Assembly (NCBI GenBank): GCA_902800815.1
Contig: CADCGB010000003.1
Span: 1-64,000, forward strand
Reading direction: 5' to 3'
DNA: 64,000 bases
Source of the DNA: Fibrobacter succinogenes
GTDB taxonomy: Bacteria; Fibrobacterota; Fibrobacteria; Fibrobacterales; Fibrobacteraceae
The first letter of the stretch is position 1, and each line of letters opens with the position of its first letter. The notes under the pieces were generated by a model. The model did no database searches and was not told where the DNA came from. It saw nothing but the letters and a program-made list of their open reading frames with translations. This document shows, in pieces, positions 26,087 through 35,742 of the stretch. The position numbers were made by a program, and so were the translations under genes.

Positions 26087-27178
26087 ATGCTTTTCTCCTG
26101 TAAGACATTGTGCCCGGCATGGGCCAGCCTTCTCGCCTTTTTATGCTGCACTTGCGGGTGCAGTACTGAAAGCTCCGTTGACGAACCGCAAGAAATAGAC
26201 ATTCCCGGCGAAGTGATTCCCGATGGCTACCTATTCTACCGGGACGATGATACGGGCCACCTGAAGTACATTGCCTTTATGGGGAATATCACCGATCCGG
26301 GATTCAGCCTCCTGGATTCACAAGCGGTCGATATGGACCTAGGGCTCAACTGCTACCATCCCGAAGTATCGCCCGACGGGAAATGGGTCGCCTTCTCGAC
26401 ATCCTATGAACCCGCCGGAGAATCTTCCAAGCTGTACGTGAAGCGGATCGGCAGTTCGGTCGCTCCCCTAAAGTTGAACGTTCCTAACGCGGCAACCCCA
26501 CGGTGGAGAATTCTACCCAACGGGGATACAGTCATTGTCTACGTGGACGCAACACTGGTCCTGCCCTCCAAGAACATGGATAATTATGAATCCGAATTCA
26601 AGAGCCGTTTCTCGAAATGGAAAAAGAGCGGAACATGGATGGTTCCTTTCCGGGCAGGGGCATTCGGAGAGGCAAAAAAGATAACCGACGGCACCTTCAG
26701 TGGCGGAATTACAGAAGACATGACCTTTATGGTCAATGCACTGGGACTGTTCATGGGGCGCCATATCACCTATAACGACGACGGCTCCATCAAGAGCACA
26801 GAAGATTCGGTTTGGTACGACCGCGACCAGACCTGCAATGCATCCTTATCGAGAGATGGCACTAACAGGACTCTGTTCCTGGACATGAGTGGAGCGCAGG
26901 GCGTCGAATTTGCCGGCGAAAAGTACAGGCCGCACCAGCGCATTCTTGTAGTGGACGAATTCGGGAATCTTGTTGACGCAGTACCATCCCCGGCAGGGAC
27001 TGCCTTTGACCATACCGAATGGGTGGGGGTCGACGACTACGTAGTCGCATCCCTGCAAAACGCCGACTTGCTGCACGACAAGATTATCCTTGTAAACATG
27101 CAGGATTCTTCGATCGTGGACCTGGTCCATGGCGGAGAGCTGTGGCACCCGAACCTGTGGGTTAAACAGAACCCATAA
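26087..27178 (+). CDS. Lipoprotein with WD40/TolB-like (PD40) beta-propeller pattern
   Basis: This 363-residue predicted lipoprotein has an N-terminal hydrophobic stretch ending in a Cys-rich lipobox region (AFLCCTCGC, about 17-25). The mature part contains DGYLFYRDDDTGHLKYIAF and HPEVSPDGKWVAFSTSYE (about 85-102), a typical PD40 propeller-blade motif. Repeated strand-turn patterns follow (PRWRILPNGDTVIVYVD, HQRILVVDEFGNLV, DKIILVNMQDSSIVDLV). Similar N-terminal regions occur in a Fibrobacter paralogous lipoprotein family of unknown function; membership here is tentative. It is divergent from uvrA with 135 bp between starts. No ribosome-binding site is evident. Confidence 0.65.
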   Translation: MLFSCKTLCPAWASLLAFLCCTCGCSTESSVDEPQEIDIPGEVIPDGYLFYRDDDTGHLKYIAFMGNITDPGFSLLDSQAVDMDLGLNCYHPEVSPDGKWVAFSTSYEPAGESSKLYVKRIGSSVAPLKLNVPNAATPRWRILPNGDTVIVYVDATLVLPSKNMDNYESEFKSRFSKWKKSGTWMVPFRAGAFGEAKKITDGTFSGGITEDMTFMVNALGLFMGRHITYNDDGSIKSTEDSVWYDRDQTCNASLSRDGTNRTLFLDMSGAQGVEFAGEKYRPHQRILVVDEFGNLVDAVPSPAGTAFDHTEWVGVDDYVVASLQNADLLHDKIILVNMQDSSIVDLVHGGELWHPNLWVKQNP

Positions 27179-27193
27179 AATACACCCCATAAA

Positions 27194-27226
27194 CAAAAAA
27201 AAGGCCCACCGTGTTACCGGTGGACC
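27194..27226 (-). terminator. Intrinsic terminator after the esterase gene
   Basis: Read on the minus strand, GGTCCACCG pairs with CGGTGGGCC around a 6-nt loop and is followed by nine U. It serves the leftward esterase gene ending at 27254. Confidence 0.8.
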
Positions 27227-27253
27227 CTGGGGTTGGTTATAGAGATGTAAATC

Positions 27254-28774
27254 CTAGAACTGCTCGAAGAACTCGTGGACTGCTTCGGGCACCCAAGTGC
27301 TTTCCCAGTTCCAGCCGACGCCCATGTTGCCGGTGTCATGCGCAGTCCACTGGTGGTCACCCGGCCAGCTGCACCACTTGACGGGGAAGCGTTCGTCGAC
27401 CGTCGTAAAGTCGTAGCAGACATGTCCCGTATTGCCGCTGATTTCCTTGGGCTTTTCACTGCTTGCGTCGGTGAAGTCGCCGTTCGCATCGGCCTTGCCG
27501 TTACGCTTGAGGATGCGCGGGAGGGCGCTGTCTCTTGCACGCTTGTAATCGCAGCGGCCGTCGTTCACGCCGTGGACGTTCATCCAGGCGATGGGCAGGT
27601 TCTTCATGTTGTTGCCTTCGGGGAGCCAGATGTTGTAGTCGGCGACGGCGTATGTCGCAGCGGCACGCACGCGGCTCTGCATGTCTTGCATCAAGGAGTA
27701 GCTGAACATGGCGCCGAAACTGAAGCCCGTAATGAACACGCGGCTCGTGTCAATGCAGTAGTTTTCTTCGATGGTGGTGAGCGCCTGAGCGAAGAAGTCG
27801 TGGTCGCCCTGGCCCTTGGTCCATACGCCACCGATTGCATCGAGAGAAACGAAGATGTAGTCACCGTTCTTGTCGAGCACCTGCTGGCCGTAGTACGGGG
27901 TCGGATGGTCATAGTCCGGATTGTGGTGCACAAAGTCTTCACCGCGGCTGCCGTAGCAGTGCAGGGCGAACAATACCTTGTGCGGTTTCTTGTTGTCGTA
28001 GTTCTTGGGCAAGGTGATAAAGTAGTCGCGCGTGTCGCCACCCACCCTAATCTGGAATTGGTCGCCGTTTTCGACGCTCTTGACTTTTCTTAAACTGGAG
28101 TTGGTGCCGCAACCCTTACTCGGGGTCGGGTCATTGCCGAGCGCGTAGCCGAACTTGAACTGCGGAGCGGTCGCCTTAAGCTTCACGTCGAGCGTGGTGT
28201 CGAGGGTGCCGAGAGGCACGGTAAGCGTGTCGAAGCCCTCAGCCACAAAGCGGATGGCCTCACCCTGGGCGGCATCCTTCAGGAGAGCGTTCTGCGTGCT
28301 GAAGGTGCTAATGTAATTGCCTTCCGTAGCAAACTTGAAGTTCTGCTTTGTGCTACCCACGCTCACATGCGCAAAGTAGGTACCACGGGCCTGGATGACT
28401 CGGTTCAGGTCAAACATGCCGGAACCCTGCAGGGTTTTCTTGAAGACCTGGTGGCCCAGGGAATTGAAAATCTGCACATGGACGGGGGTGCTGCTCCCCT
28501 GCGAGTACGAGAACACGCCGTTGTTGACACTAATGAACCCGACGGACCCGTTGAATCCGTGAATCGCGTCGACCTGTTCATCCTCGTGAATAGTGAATTT
28601 GCCCTGGTTGTCGGTGGTGGTAGCCTTGCCCTCTTTGAGGAGGCTTACCGAGACGCCCCCGAGCGCCTGGCCCTGCTCGTCGGAAACGCTGCCCGACACG
28701 GTGTAGGCGGAAGCGAGCCCGCAAAATGCGAGAATGCTTGCCGTCGCAAGAAAATTGCGCGTGATAATCCTCAT
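27254..28774 (-). CDS. Secreted CE1/feruloyl-esterase-like enzyme with N-terminal carboxypeptidase-regulatory-like domain
   Basis: This 506-residue protein has signal peptide 1-23. Residues about 24-80 form a beta-sandwich of the carboxypeptidase-regulatory-like type (VSGSVSDEQGQALGGVSVSL...TTDNQGKFTI). A linker with a VHVQIFNSLGHQVFK strand pair (about 100-115) follows. The catalytic alpha/beta-hydrolase part starts at about 210: KVLFALHCYGS (oxyanion region), nucleophile GFSFGA (about 349-354), and GDHQWTAHD with the His near the end. This layout is that of CE1-like feruloyl or acetylxylan esterases and related polyester depolymerases. Removal of ferulate or acetate from xylan is the likely role (inference). 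AGGAG 6 nt upstream fixes the start. A terminator follows. Confidence 0.8.
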   Translation of the reverse strand: MRIITRNFLATASILAFCGLASAYTVSGSVSDEQGQALGGVSVSLLKEGKATTTDNQGKFTIHEDEQVDAIHGFNGSVGFISVNNGVFSYSQGSSTPVHVQIFNSLGHQVFKKTLQGSGMFDLNRVIQARGTYFAHVSVGSTKQNFKFATEGNYISTFSTQNALLKDAAQGEAIRFVAEGFDTLTVPLGTLDTTLDVKLKATAPQFKFGYALGNDPTPSKGCGTNSSLRKVKSVENGDQFQIRVGGDTRDYFITLPKNYDNKKPHKVLFALHCYGSRGEDFVHHNPDYDHPTPYYGQQVLDKNGDYIFVSLDAIGGVWTKGQGDHDFFAQALTTIEENYCIDTSRVFITGFSFGAMFSYSLMQDMQSRVRAAATYAVADYNIWLPEGNNMKNLPIAWMNVHGVNDGRCDYKRARDSALPRILKRNGKADANGDFTDASSEKPKEISGNTGHVCYDFTTVDERFPVKWCSWPGDHQWTAHDTGNMGVGWNWESTWVPEAVHEFFEQF

Positions 28775-28882
28775 TTGTACTCCTTTTTTGCCCTAATCCA
28801 CCATGGAGCACACCCTGCCATTAAGTAATCTAATGCGGTATAGGAAAAAAGTTCCCCGACATACCCCAATATTTATGGATTA

Positions 28883-28937
28883 ATTGTCTATAAAAGGGGA
28901 CAATAGTTGACAAACGTTTACTTTTTTTTATTATATT
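28883..28937 (+). promoter_or_regulatory. Promoter and inverted repeat ahead of the large surface protein
   Basis: TTGACA (28907-28912), a 19-bp spacer and TATATT (28932-28937). Just upstream, ATTGTC and GACAAT (about 28883-28904) form an inverted repeat with a 10-bp gap, a possible activator or repressor site. Confidence 0.5.
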
Positions 28938-28984
28938 TTTTTTACGTACGGGATGCCTCTTACATTTTTTTTAGGAGAAAAGAG

Positions 28985-31900
28985 ATGAAACAGTGTAAAT
29001 TGTCGTTTGCACTAGGGGTGCTGGTCCTATGTTTTGGGGGCATGGCGGAACTTTTCGCCTCGGAAATTACGCCGTTCTATTTCGGTGCGAGTCCTGACGC
29101 GTTGACGGATAAGGAGCAGAACGACGAATGGCAGAGACTCATCAAGTACAAGCTCTGGGGGACGGGCATAAGTGGGGATGCCTATGGCGTCGCCTTCATT
29201 GGGCAGGACGTGCAGATTACTGATTCGGTCGGGCATTCGGGGAGCGCGACTGCCGGACTTGAAATGCGCAACATCAAGCACAGCATCGGTGGCCCGCTCG
29301 CCTTTGCAGGGAATTTCCAAAATGGGGATGGCCAGGACAATATCACGACCGGCCCTTCGTACTTCGGCGGAAATTTTAACATAGGCAATAACGCCGTTAA
29401 CAGCGATAACGTGGAACTTCACGGGAACTTCTGCGTGCGTGGGGACAAGTCTACCATGACCAAGGGCTTGGCCAAGGGCGGGGGAAAACTTGACTGCGCC
29501 GCAAGTGATATCCCGGCACTTGATAGCACACTGGATGTGCCGCGCGTAGACCATTCCACGATTACCTATGACCTGGAAGTCGATTCGTACACGTTCAGCG
29601 ACAAGACCAACTACATCGACATTCCTTCAGGTTCCGGCCAGTTCTACAATATCCATGTGAAAGGGGACATGTTGCTGGACAACAATAACGACAACTTGTT
29701 CATTCGCATGTCGGGGAATCGTTATGTGAGAATCTTTATCGACGGGAATCTTACGGTTACATCTACGTTGCACAACATTGTCATCTTGAACGTGATGGAG
29801 GGTTCCTGGAACGAGACGACAAAGCAGTGGGAAGGCGGTACCCTGGACACCACGCTGAACAAGAACTACGGCGGCAACCTTCTCTTCTATACGCCGAACG
29901 ACATCGCATTCCCGGCAGAGAACTGCACTATTCAGGGGACGTATATTTCGGGTGGCACGATCAGTTTCCAGCAGCATTACAACTTTGCGGGGCAGCTCCT
30001 GGCAAAGAAGGTTTCCATCAATGCGGAATTCAAGGCGGGCGACTTCCGTTACGTGCCGTTCAAACCTCCTGTAATCAACATGGCGGTAGGTTCCATGGCC
30101 TACGAAGATAACGAGGCCCGTGGCGATACTGTGAAGCTCGTGCTTTCAAAGGAACCGCCGACCCGCGTGACGTTCGACTACTGCTTCTCCCTGAAGCCCA
30201 AGAGCGAATGCGACGGTTTCATGGACGACCCTGCCTGCAGTTTTGCAAACGAGAATGACGTGCTGGAATCTACGCTGAGCAGCATTCCACTTTGCGGCAG
30301 GGACATCGGCCATGCGGCGTTCCCGCAGTTCTCGACAGAATTGGAAACGCCCATTATTTTCCACGCGAAGGACGATATGCTCGAGGAAGCGGATGAGATT
30401 GTCGTGGTGAAGATTTTCAACATCTCCGCTGCCGTGACTCCGAGCGGCGATCGCAATGCAGATTCGAGTTACTCGATGAATTACCCCATCGTGGATAACG
30501 ACAAGCGGCCCGTATCGAAAGATACTTCCGTCACCGTCATGATGAACGAGACCTTGCCGATTACTGCATTCCCGGCGTACGAGAACGACGGCGTGACCGT
30601 ACTCGACAAGTACAGCGTGATTATCAAGACTCTGCCCGCTTCGGGCAAGCTCGAGTACAACGGCGCACTTGTGAGCGAAGGCGATTTGATCAAGTTCCCT
30701 GGTAGTTTGAATTATACTCCGGCGCATGACGAGTACGGCTCGCCCTATACCTCGTTCGAGTTCGTTGTTGCGAATATCCATAACCCGGACATCAGCGACA
30801 GTGCAAGGACGATGACGATAAACGTGGTTCGGTTCCAGTACACCATCAACGAGAACGCATCGGTCGATACGCTCGTCGGGATTATAGATGAACTGCGCAT
30901 TTCCGACATCCAGAGCTGCGCCATCGTTTCGGGCGATACGGGAACCACCTTCAGGTTCGATACTACGCGCATATACCTCAACGGCGTTCTCGATTTCGAG
31001 ACGCAGTCCTCTTACGTGTTCTTTGTGAAGTGCGCGAACAGCACGAGCGAAGATTCGACCGCGGTGCAGATCCTGATTGTCGACGAGAACGACCCGCCTT
31101 CCGTGACGGATACGACGATGCAGGTTGCCGAAAACATGCCCGTGGGTACGACCGTCGGCACGATGCTCTACTACGACCAGGATGGCACGAATTCCGGATT
31201 CTGCGAGAACAGCTTTAGCCTCGTGGGTGGCGATTCGAGCCTGTTCAAGATTGATGCGCAGACGGGCGTGATTACTACGCGCGCAGTGTTTGACTACGAG
31301 GCACTCCCCGATAGCCAGAAGTACTATACGGTCAAGGTCCAGATTGCCGATACTGACGGCAACAAGAGCGTGGCCGAAGTGAAGATTGAAATTGTGAACG
31401 TGGTGGAAACGTCCAAGATTACCGTGACCCACGCGGAGTCGGGTAACGGCAGCTACTCGGAATCGAATCCGGATTTGCCGATTAAGATAAACGACAAGAC
31501 GCTTACGCTTTCGTGGATGGGCGATACTATCCCCCAGCCGGATACGACCCTCACGGACTTGCATGAGGGCTACAATGTGGTAACGCTTACCTATTACGAC
31601 AAGACGAAGGATACGCCAGCCGTGAAAGACGTGACGATATTCGTCTGCACGAAGACCCCGGAGGTGCAGGTTTCTACGGCGGTCGATAAACTGCCGTATG
31701 CCAATATCTTTACCATCGCAGAAAAACCCGCCGAAGGCGATACATCCTTCTACGTGAACAAGAAGCTGAACGATATCTCCATCAAGATAAAGGAGCCCGT
31801 CCTGGATTCCACCTACACGGATTCCACCTGCAATTACAAGGAACGCAGCCTGAACGTTTCTGCAGTCATGTTCGACACGATGGCCGTACCGCAGGCGACG

Positions 31901-33388
31901 TTCAAGACCATGGAAAAGATTGCATCGGAAAAAATTGCGCTGAACGAGACGCCAGCGGGCAACGTCAAGCGCATCCCTTACAACGACAGCCTTGTGCTTG
32001 TAAGCTACAGGGAAGTCATCGGGAGCGATACTGTAACCGTTTCCTATGTAACGAACGCCAAGGGCGATGTCGTGAACGAGCAAATCAAGGTCTCGTACGA
32101 GACGAAGATTGACGGGAAGTATGTCGAGATTTCCTACACAGCGGACGCATTCACCGGAGCCCCCATGGAATCGGAGTCTGGCGCCATCTATATGGTGAGT
32201 TACCGCTTTACCGACAGGAACAACGAATCTGTCATGGTCGGCTACTCGCTAGACTCCAAGGGCAAGGTTGTCAAGGATGGCGATGGCAACGTGGGCTACG
32301 AAGTGACCTACACCTATGCCAACGAATTCGGCAACATCTCCAGCCAGTCCATCTATATTGTGGTCGACGTGATCCCCCCGAAGGTGGAAATCCTTTCGCC
32401 AGAAGAGAACGCCATTATCTATTCCAACTACGTTGAAGTAAAGTGGACCGTAGACAGGAACGACGGCAAGGGCCCCGTAGTAATGGATACGCTAACTGAG
32501 CAAGGCCTGGTGAAGGGAGCCAACGCAATAGTCCGCTTCTACCGCGACAAGGCCGGTAACGAGGCTAGCGATACGGTACTGGTCATCATGAAGGGTTCGA
32601 AGGACCTGGATATTTCCGTGGTCTCTCCGGTAACAATCGTGACTCGCGAAAAGACCGAGGAATACTACGCCGCGAACGAGCCGAAGGAAGGCCAGACATT
32701 TGCCGTGACCATCTACAATTCCAAGGCGGATAAGGAAATCGAGACCCTGCGTGGCGGTGACTTTGAAACGGAAGAAGGGAGCGGCGACGAGCCGTACCCG
32801 GGCCTCAGCGGGCATCTCGGACCGACGCTCGCCATTGATGCCAAGCTCCCCACGTACCGCCCCACATTGGGCCTTGCAACACTTGACGACCTTGTCGGCA
32901 AGGATGGCCTCGTAAACTACGAAGGAATCGATTCTGAAAATGGCGACAAGCACACCGTGGAGGAATACGTGCAGGAACACTGCACAACGAAATTCCAGGA
33001 GAACCTGGGCAGCAATATTTCGAAGGCTAGCCTGTACCACACGACAATGAAGGTAAAAATCTGGGTGTACACGACGCTCGGCAACTTTGTAGACTACTTC
33101 TCGTTCGAACAGGAACTTGATAATCCGGACTACACAAACGACGCCGGCGTGATGACGCTGTACTTTGAGCAGAAACCGGACAAGGACGGTTACGTGAGGA
33201 CCGCAAACGGTCGCCAGTATGCTACCGGATCGTACCTCTACAAGACCGATGTAACGCTCCGGACAGAGCTCCAGTGCGACATGCCCCCTGTAGAGAGGGA
33301 CAAGGAATCCAACAGGAAGGGCTATGTCAGCAAGGTTCGCGACGACCTGCTGAAGCCGTTTGGCTACAAGAGGCCCAACCGCAAGTAG
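28985..33388 (+). CDS. Large cell-surface protein with cadherin-type and beta-sandwich repeats
   Basis: This is a 1468-codon secreted protein. AGGAG at 28973-28977, 7 nt before ATG 28985, sets the start and is followed by a signal peptide (about 1-24). Residues about 25-370 are Gly/Asn-rich, repetitive beta structure (GGNFNIGNNAVNSDNVELHG). A Calx-beta-like block ending in SYSMNYPIVDNDK follows, then at least one cadherin repeat (VAENMPVGTTVGTMLYYDQDG...LFKIDAQTGVITT...FDYEALPD...VKVQIADTDGN, about 715-800). Several Ig-like segments come next (VPPKVEILSPEEN type). A conserved C-terminal part with TANGRQYATGSYLYKTDV is at about 1410. The role is probably adhesion or matrix formation at the cell surface (inference). 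The gene is monocistronic with its own terminator. Confidence 0.75.
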   Translation: MKQCKLSFALGVLVLCFGGMAELFASEITPFYFGASPDALTDKEQNDEWQRLIKYKLWGTGISGDAYGVAFIGQDVQITDSVGHSGSATAGLEMRNIKHSIGGPLAFAGNFQNGDGQDNITTGPSYFGGNFNIGNNAVNSDNVELHGNFCVRGDKSTMTKGLAKGGGKLDCAASDIPALDSTLDVPRVDHSTITYDLEVDSYTFSDKTNYIDIPSGSGQFYNIHVKGDMLLDNNNDNLFIRMSGNRYVRIFIDGNLTVTSTLHNIVILNVMEGSWNETTKQWEGGTLDTTLNKNYGGNLLFYTPNDIAFPAENCTIQGTYISGGTISFQQHYNFAGQLLAKKVSINAEFKAGDFRYVPFKPPVINMAVGSMAYEDNEARGDTVKLVLSKEPPTRVTFDYCFSLKPKSECDGFMDDPACSFANENDVLESTLSSIPLCGRDIGHAAFPQFSTELETPIIFHAKDDMLEEADEIVVVKIFNISAAVTPSGDRNADSSYSMNYPIVDNDKRPVSKDTSVTVMMNETLPITAFPAYENDGVTVLDKYSVIIKTLPASGKLEYNGALVSEGDLIKFPGSLNYTPAHDEYGSPYTSFEFVVANIHNPDISDSARTMTINVVRFQYTINENASVDTLVGIIDELRISDIQSCAIVSGDTGTTFRFDTTRIYLNGVLDFETQSSYVFFVKCANSTSEDSTAVQILIVDENDPPSVTDTTMQVAENMPVGTTVGTMLYYDQDGTNSGFCENSFSLVGGDSSLFKIDAQTGVITTRAVFDYEALPDSQKYYTVKVQIADTDGNKSVAEVKIEIVNVVETSKITVTHAESGNGSYSESNPDLPIKINDKTLTLSWMGDTIPQPDTTLTDLHEGYNVVTLTYYDKTKDTPAVKDVTIFVCTKTPEVQVSTAVDKLPYANIFTIAEKPAEGDTSFYVNKKLNDISIKIKEPVLDSTYTDSTCNYKERSLNVSAVMFDTMAVPQATFKTMEKIASEKIALNETPAGNVKRIPYNDSLVLVSYREVIGSDTVTVSYVTNAKGDVVNEQIKVSYETKIDGKYVEISYTADAFTGAPMESESGAIYMVSYRFTDRNNESVMVGYSLDSKGKVVKDGDGNVGYEVTYTYANEFGNISSQSIYIVVDVIPPKVEILSPEENAIIYSNYVEVKWTVDRNDGKGPVVMDTLTEQGLVKGANAIVRFYRDKAGNEASDTVLVIMKGSKDLDISVVSPVTIVTREKTEEYYAANEPKEGQTFAVTIYNSKADKEIETLRGGDFETEEGSGDEPYPGLSGHLGPTLAIDAKLPTYRPTLGLATLDDLVGKDGLVNYEGIDSENGDKHTVEEYVQEHCTTKFQENLGSNISKASLYHTTMKVKIWVYTTLGNFVDYFSFEQELDNPDYTNDAGVMTLYFEQKPDKDGYVRTANGRQYATGSYLYKTDVTLRTELQCDMPPVERDKESNRKGYVSKVRDDLLKPFGYKRPNRK

Positions 33389-33414
33389 CCTCCATAAAAA
33401 AGCACTAAAAAAAA

Positions 33415-33445
33415 GACACCCGGCCCGTAGGCCGAGTGCCTTTTT
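33415..33445 (+). terminator. Intrinsic terminator after the surface-protein gene
   Basis: GACACCCGGCC pairs with GGCCGAGTGCC (two mismatches) around CGTA and is followed by TTTTT. Confidence 0.75.
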
Positions 33446-33683
33446 GGAATAGAAAGCGTGCGCCCAATAAGTCCTACCCCGCGGTTCGATCCGGCATCCC
33501 TTCTCCAGAACCAGGACTGAGTGGAAGCACATCCATAATATACCCCGCAAATAGCACACGTGAACAAAATTTTTCACGAAACGCCGCTCCCGCAAGGAAC
33601 ATTCCAATGTGGAATACAGGCAAAATTGGTTTCGAACAAAGTCTTTTTGCTATTTTATGCGAAAGGGAAAAAAGGAGGATTTC

Positions 33684-34352
33684 ATGCAAAAAAGAGCATT
33701 ATTTGCCCTGATAGGCGGGTTAGCGATTGTCGCCTGTACAGCAATCTTCACTGCCTGCGGGTCTACCGACACCTGCAGCGAAGTGTACCACCCGAAGCTA
33801 AGACTCGCCGACTGCCAGAAGAAGGTTGGCGGCTTCAAGAAGGGTACAACGATCCACTACGTGCATTCCGAAGGGTTTGAATTCGATCTGACCGTAAGCC
33901 AAGACTCCATTTTCAAGAACGAATGGAGCGACTTTTGCGTAGAGGCCGAAGAAGAAGACCGCACCGTCCTGCTCACGTCCACCTACCCCATCATGAGCGT
34001 CGAGGTAAACTTCTACGGCGGCATTAACGTCAGCTATATAGAAAGATCATATCGCATACCGATGAGCATAAGCCACGGGAACACGAAATTCTCCGTAGAT
34101 CTTGAGTTCGATGGCAACCCAATGGGTGCCGAGAACACCCTCACTATGCTCGACACCATCACCTTCAACGGAACGACCTACGACAGCGTATTCGTCATCA
34201 TGGACAATGCGCACTACAACGAACACATCTATAACGAAGAAGCTCCCGGCGACACCGCCTACCTTTATTTTTCCAAGGAAAAAGGAATCCTGAAACTTGA
34301 AACCACAGACGGCAAGACTTTCACCATCAAGGAAGGGGGCGACAATGAATAA
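33684..34352 (+). CDS. Hypothetical lipoprotein (first of an overlapping pair)
   Basis: This 222-residue protein has a lipoprotein signal (MQKRALFALIGG...IFTAC, lipobox Cys near residue 22). GGAGG 5 nt upstream selects ATG 33684 over an in-frame upstream ATG. The mature region is beta-rich and acidic, with no recognised domain (GFEFDLTVSQDSIF, SVEVNFYGGINVSY, MLDTITFNGTTYDSVFVI, ILKLETTDGKTFTI). The same 'LDTITFNGTTYDSVFV' pattern recurs in the next gene as LDSLTVGKKTYKDVLEF, so the two are diverged paralogues. They overlap by 8 nt. Function unknown; outer-membrane anchoring is likely. Confidence 0.7.
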   Translation: MQKRALFALIGGLAIVACTAIFTACGSTDTCSEVYHPKLRLADCQKKVGGFKKGTTIHYVHSEGFEFDLTVSQDSIFKNEWSDFCVEAEEEDRTVLLTSTYPIMSVEVNFYGGINVSYIERSYRIPMSISHGNTKFSVDLEFDGNPMGAENTLTMLDTITFNGTTYDSVFVIMDNAHYNEHIYNEEAPGDTAYLYFSKEKGILKLETTDGKTFTIKEGGDNE

Positions 34353-34920
34353 ACTCATGAAACTGGCGGGCTTCTTGACCGCAGGCATGGCGCTCTCTGC
34401 TTGCGGAATGTTTGAGGACGACGACTATGTCGGAGGCGATTTCGCAAAGTTGGTGCAGAAAGAGCAGGAATGGAACGACACCGTGAAGGTCGTTGACAGT
34501 TGGGGCATCGAGGACGCCTACAGCGAGCGTATATACAGCCACAAGCCCGAGAACTTCTATTTTGAAACATCGGGCGACCTCAACGAAATCAATATCGATC
34601 TGCGTGTCGAATGCGATGGAGATGGCGGCAAGATGACAGTCTCGTGCCTCAGGTATCGCCGCGACGGCATTTGGCACTACGGCCCGGACATAGTCTTCAA
34701 GGACCTAGACGGGAACAAGATGACTAACAGCGACGGCTACACCGTGCGCATGCTGGACTCGCTCACCGTGGGCAAGAAAACGTACAAGGACGTGCTGGAA
34801 TTCGACGCCACCGGCGCCGATGATAATTCGTGTAATTTCGACAAGTTCTATGTTGCCGCAAGGGACGGACTCCTGCGCATAGATTTGCAGGACACTATCA
34901 CTATCGAGCGGAAGCCTTAG
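34345..34920 (+). CDS. Hypothetical lipoprotein (second of an overlapping pair)
   Basis: This 191-residue protein has signal MNKLMKLAGFLTAGMALSAC, with the lipobox Cys at 20. The start at 34345 lies within the end of the previous gene (8-nt overlap) behind GGAAGGGGG. The mature part is acidic with a LDSLTVGKKTYKDVLEFDA motif shared with its upstream neighbour and an ending (YVAARDGLLRIDL) that parallels the neighbour's FSKEKGILKLET. The pair therefore probably arose by duplication and works at the same location. The 3' end overlaps the convergent mazG gene by 20 nt. Function unknown. Confidence 0.7.
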   Translation: MNKLMKLAGFLTAGMALSACGMFEDDDYVGGDFAKLVQKEQEWNDTVKVVDSWGIEDAYSERIYSHKPENFYFETSGDLNEINIDLRVECDGDGGKMTVSCLRYRRDGIWHYGPDIVFKDLDGNKMTNSDGYTVRMLDSLTVGKKTYKDVLEFDATGADDNSCNFDKFYVAARDGLLRIDLQDTITIERKP

Positions 34921-35701
34921 CCTGCTTCCATAACTGCTGCAGGCCTTCCAGGCCGAATTCGGGCAGGGCTTTCCCCTGCTCGCGGGCAAGGCGTTCCACC
35001 TCGCGGAAACGCTTTTCGAACTTCGCGTTTGCACGGCGAAGAGCCACGTCGGCATTGAACCCGCTATGGCGCGCCACGTTCACGAGGCAGAACATGATAT
35101 CGCCGAACTCGTCTTCCAGGCGGTCGGTATTCGCGTTTTCGGGCGTGACCTTCTCCAGTTCGGCACGGAATTCCGCGAATTCCTCCTGCGCCTTGTCAAA
35201 TACAGGTGCAGGCTCCCCCCAGTCAAAGCCCACCTTCGCCACCCTGCGGATGATATCCTGCGTGCGGGCGAGCGTCGGCATGCTCTTGCTGACCTTATCC
35301 ATGATGGACTTGCCGGCATCCTTCTGGTGTAACGCCTCCTGGGCCTTGATCTTTTCCCAGCGGCGGCTTACCTCACCCGCAGTATCCACCTGCGCATCGC
35401 CAAAAACATGCGGGTGCCTGCGAATCATCTTCTCGCAAATTCCCTGCACCACGTCATCGATATTGAAATCGCCACTCTCCTTGCAAACCTGCGCATGGAA
35501 AACCACCTGCAACAAGACATCGCCGAGTTCCTCGCACATGTGCGCCTTGTCGCCATCGAGCGCGGCATCGATAAACTCGCTGCTTTCTTCTACCAGGTAC
35601 GGCAAGAGCGTATGCGTATCCTGAGCGCGGTCCCACGGGCATCCGTTTTCGGCACGGAGGCGCTTGAGAATGTTGACCAAATCATCGAACGTGTACTTCA
35701 T
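34901..35701 (-). CDS. mazG: Nucleoside triphosphate pyrophosphohydrolase MazG
   Basis: This 266-residue protein contains two MazG domains. The first has CPWDRAQDTHTLLPYLVEESSE and then EELGDVLLQVVFHA (the E-x-x-E...E-x-x-D metal motif, about 40-75). RRHPHVFGDA and the Trp-Glu-x-Ile-Lys segment follow. The second has GFDWGEPAPVFDKAQEEFAE...EDEFGDIMFCLVNVARH. MazG hydrolyses (d)NTPs to monophosphates and pyrophosphate, cleans the nucleotide pool and can lower (p)ppGpp. The start at 35701 is chosen over an upstream codon because TATCTT ends 7 nt before it, the same spacing as other predicted leaderless genes. It overlaps the convergent lipoprotein gene by 20 nt. Confidence 0.92.
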   Translation of the reverse strand: MKYTFDDLVNILKRLRAENGCPWDRAQDTHTLLPYLVEESSEFIDAALDGDKAHMCEELGDVLLQVVFHAQVCKESGDFNIDDVVQGICEKMIRRHPHVFGDAQVDTAGEVSRRWEKIKAQEALHQKDAGKSIMDKVSKSMPTLARTQDIIRRVAKVGFDWGEPAPVFDKAQEEFAEFRAELEKVTPENANTDRLEDEFGDIMFCLVNVARHSGFNADVALRRANAKFEKRFREVERLAREQGKALPEFGLEGLQQLWKQAKASAR

Positions 35702-35742
35702 GACGGTAAAGATAGAAATGTGCGCGGCCACCCCGCAGAATT

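Noticed and set aside
28907..28984. A 26-codon N-terminal extension of the large surface protein
   Set aside because: It overlaps the promoter, lacks a ribosome-binding site and would hide the signal peptide; AGGAG precedes ATG 28985.
30146..32083. A 645-codon minus-strand frame inside the surface-protein gene
   Set aside because: It shows no start signal, no domain and Arg/His/Val-rich antisense composition; the plus strand has cadherin motifs.
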